Assembly: GCA_022843385.1 (NCBI GenBank)
Contig: JALHNT010000040.1
Coordinates: 1 to 64,000, forward strand
Reading direction: 5' to 3'
DNA from: Anaerolineae bacterium
Lineage (GTDB): Bacteria; Chloroflexota; Anaerolineae; Aggregatilineales; Phototrophicaceae
Length of the DNA stretch: 64,000 nucleotides
Positions 63,443 to 64,000 of this stretch are shown in pieces. The notes below the pieces were generated by a model, which did not search any database, was not told where the DNA came from, and saw nothing but the letters and a program-made list of their open reading frames with translations. Position numbers and translations under genes: made by a program. Numbering within the stretch: the first letter of the stretch is position 1; each line of letters begins with the position of its first letter.

Positions 63443-64000
63443 ATGAAGTTGACGCCAACGGTACATGTGGTCGGGGGAGGGCGGTTCGGTTTCGGCATAT
63501 CCGGAGCGCTGGATTGCCATGTCTATCTGCTGAATGGCGGCTCAGAACTGGCGCTGGTTGATCCGGGGCTGGGTTTGGCCCATGACTTCGACACCATTCT
63601 GGAGAATATCCGCGCCGATGGCCTCGACCCCAAACGCATTCGCAAGCTGATCCTGACCCATTACCACTGCGATCACATTGGCGCGGCGGCTGAAGCACAG
63701 AAGCGGCTGGATGTCGAAGTATTTGCCTCAACCCTGGCGGCACCGGTCATCCGCAGCGGCGATGAGCGCGCCGTGTCCTTGGACGTGGCAAAGGCGGCTG
63801 GCTTCTATCCGCCTGATTTTGTGCTGCCGCCCTGTCCGGTGGATGTTGAAGTGCGCGAAGGCGATACGCTCACCGTCGGTGAGCTGCGTTGGACGGCTTA
63901 TGAGACTCCGGGTCACTGCGATGGTCACCTGAGTTTTCATATCAGCGGCGGCGACCGGGTGTATCTGCTGGGGGCGGATCTGGTGTTCTGGGGCGGGCGC
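63443..64000 (+). CDS. MBL-fold metallo-hydrolase (3' truncated by the window)
   Basis: At least 186 residues; no stop before the window end. LTHYHCDHIGAAAE is the HxHxDH zinc motif, preceded by NALVDPGLGLAHD-type text (here LALVDPGLGL) and followed by ETPGHCDGHLSFH with the third-ligand His. AGGAGG lies 8 bp before ATG 63443. MBL enzymes hydrolyse thioesters, lactones or phosphodiesters; the rest of the gene is needed to assign it. Divergent from the SorC-type regulator, so it may share its control. Confidence 0.87.
   Translation, partial: MKLTPTVHVVGGGRFGFGISGALDCHVYLLNGGSELALVDPGLGLAHDFDTILENIRADGLDPKRIRKLILTHYHCDHIGAAAEAQKRLDVEVFASTLAAPVIRSGDERAVSLDVAKAAGFYPPDFVLPPCPVDVEVREGDTLTVGELRWTAYETPGHCDGHLSFHISGGDRVYLLGADLVFWGGR

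Overview
The window looks like chromosome of a Chloroflexota bacterium, most likely class Anaerolineae. This is inferred, from GC-rich coding sequence, a secreted protein made of endless Thr-Gln-Ala runs, FecR/SH3 surface proteins beside CHASE2 kinases, many sugar and nucleoside importers that lack a local ATPase, and palindromic G/C-rich intergenic repeats. I saw no rRNA, tRNA, CRISPR array, transposase or phage gene. The sequence is cut at both ends: the first gene lacks its 5' part and the last its 3' part.

Layout. (1) 1-8786, surface and signalling: a wall- or membrane-anchored TQ-rich protein, two secreted FecR/SH3 proteins, a CHASE2-PAS histidine kinase and a receiver-PAS histidine kinase. 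(2) 8791-15486, small-molecule and sugar-acid catabolism: an SDR, a nucleoside hydrolase plus M20 peptidase on the minus strand, then a cyclase, an altronate-dehydratase-like UxaA and an enolase-superfamily dehydratase. (3) 15487-23078, a 600-bp gene-free stretch with repeat debris, a TPR protein, then a polyol block: PHP-domain protein, oversized zinc dehydrogenase, SrlD-like dehydrogenase, DUF2283 protein and mannitol-dehydrogenase-type enzyme. (4) 23294-27702, a peptide-type substrate-binding protein converging on two permeases and a small PsbP-like protein. (5) 27868-32198, a catabolic operon (Rpe-like epimerase, Gfo/Idh/MocA, GMC oxidoreductase, SDR), followed by two tandem small paralogues and a D-amino-acid-oxidase-like enzyme. 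(6) 34228-48165, two M42 peptidases and a long nucleoside/sugar salvage operon (BMP-type importer, ROK, ADP-ribosylglycohydrolase, PfkB, YjbQ, nucleoside hydrolase, SIS). (7) 48315-63266, a PfkB protein, then a minus-strand block: SorC-type regulator, E2, fused E1, Tat-exported sugar-binding protein with MalF/MalG permeases, DegT aminotransferase, HbpS/GlcG-like protein, IolC-like kinase, LacD-type aldolase and an APH-fold kinase. (8) A truncated MBL-fold hydrolase closes the window.

How it fits together. The strongest new signal is one operator layout, TGCACW-N5-TGTGCA-N2-TGCACA, found only at the promoter of the SorC-type regulator (63.3 kb) and downstream of a promoter in front of the Rpe-like/MocA/GMC operon (27.8 kb). 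It suggests that a single repressor ties two distant blocks into one regulon, plausibly for a cyclitol or keto-sugar. Other points for a second look are an extracytoplasmic domain inserted in an ABC permease, a zinc-dehydrogenase with two Rossmann-like segments, a PfkB protein with GAGN in place of GAGD, an alpha-beta fused E1 encoded after an E2 with two E1/E3-binding modules, and several families of intergenic palindromes.
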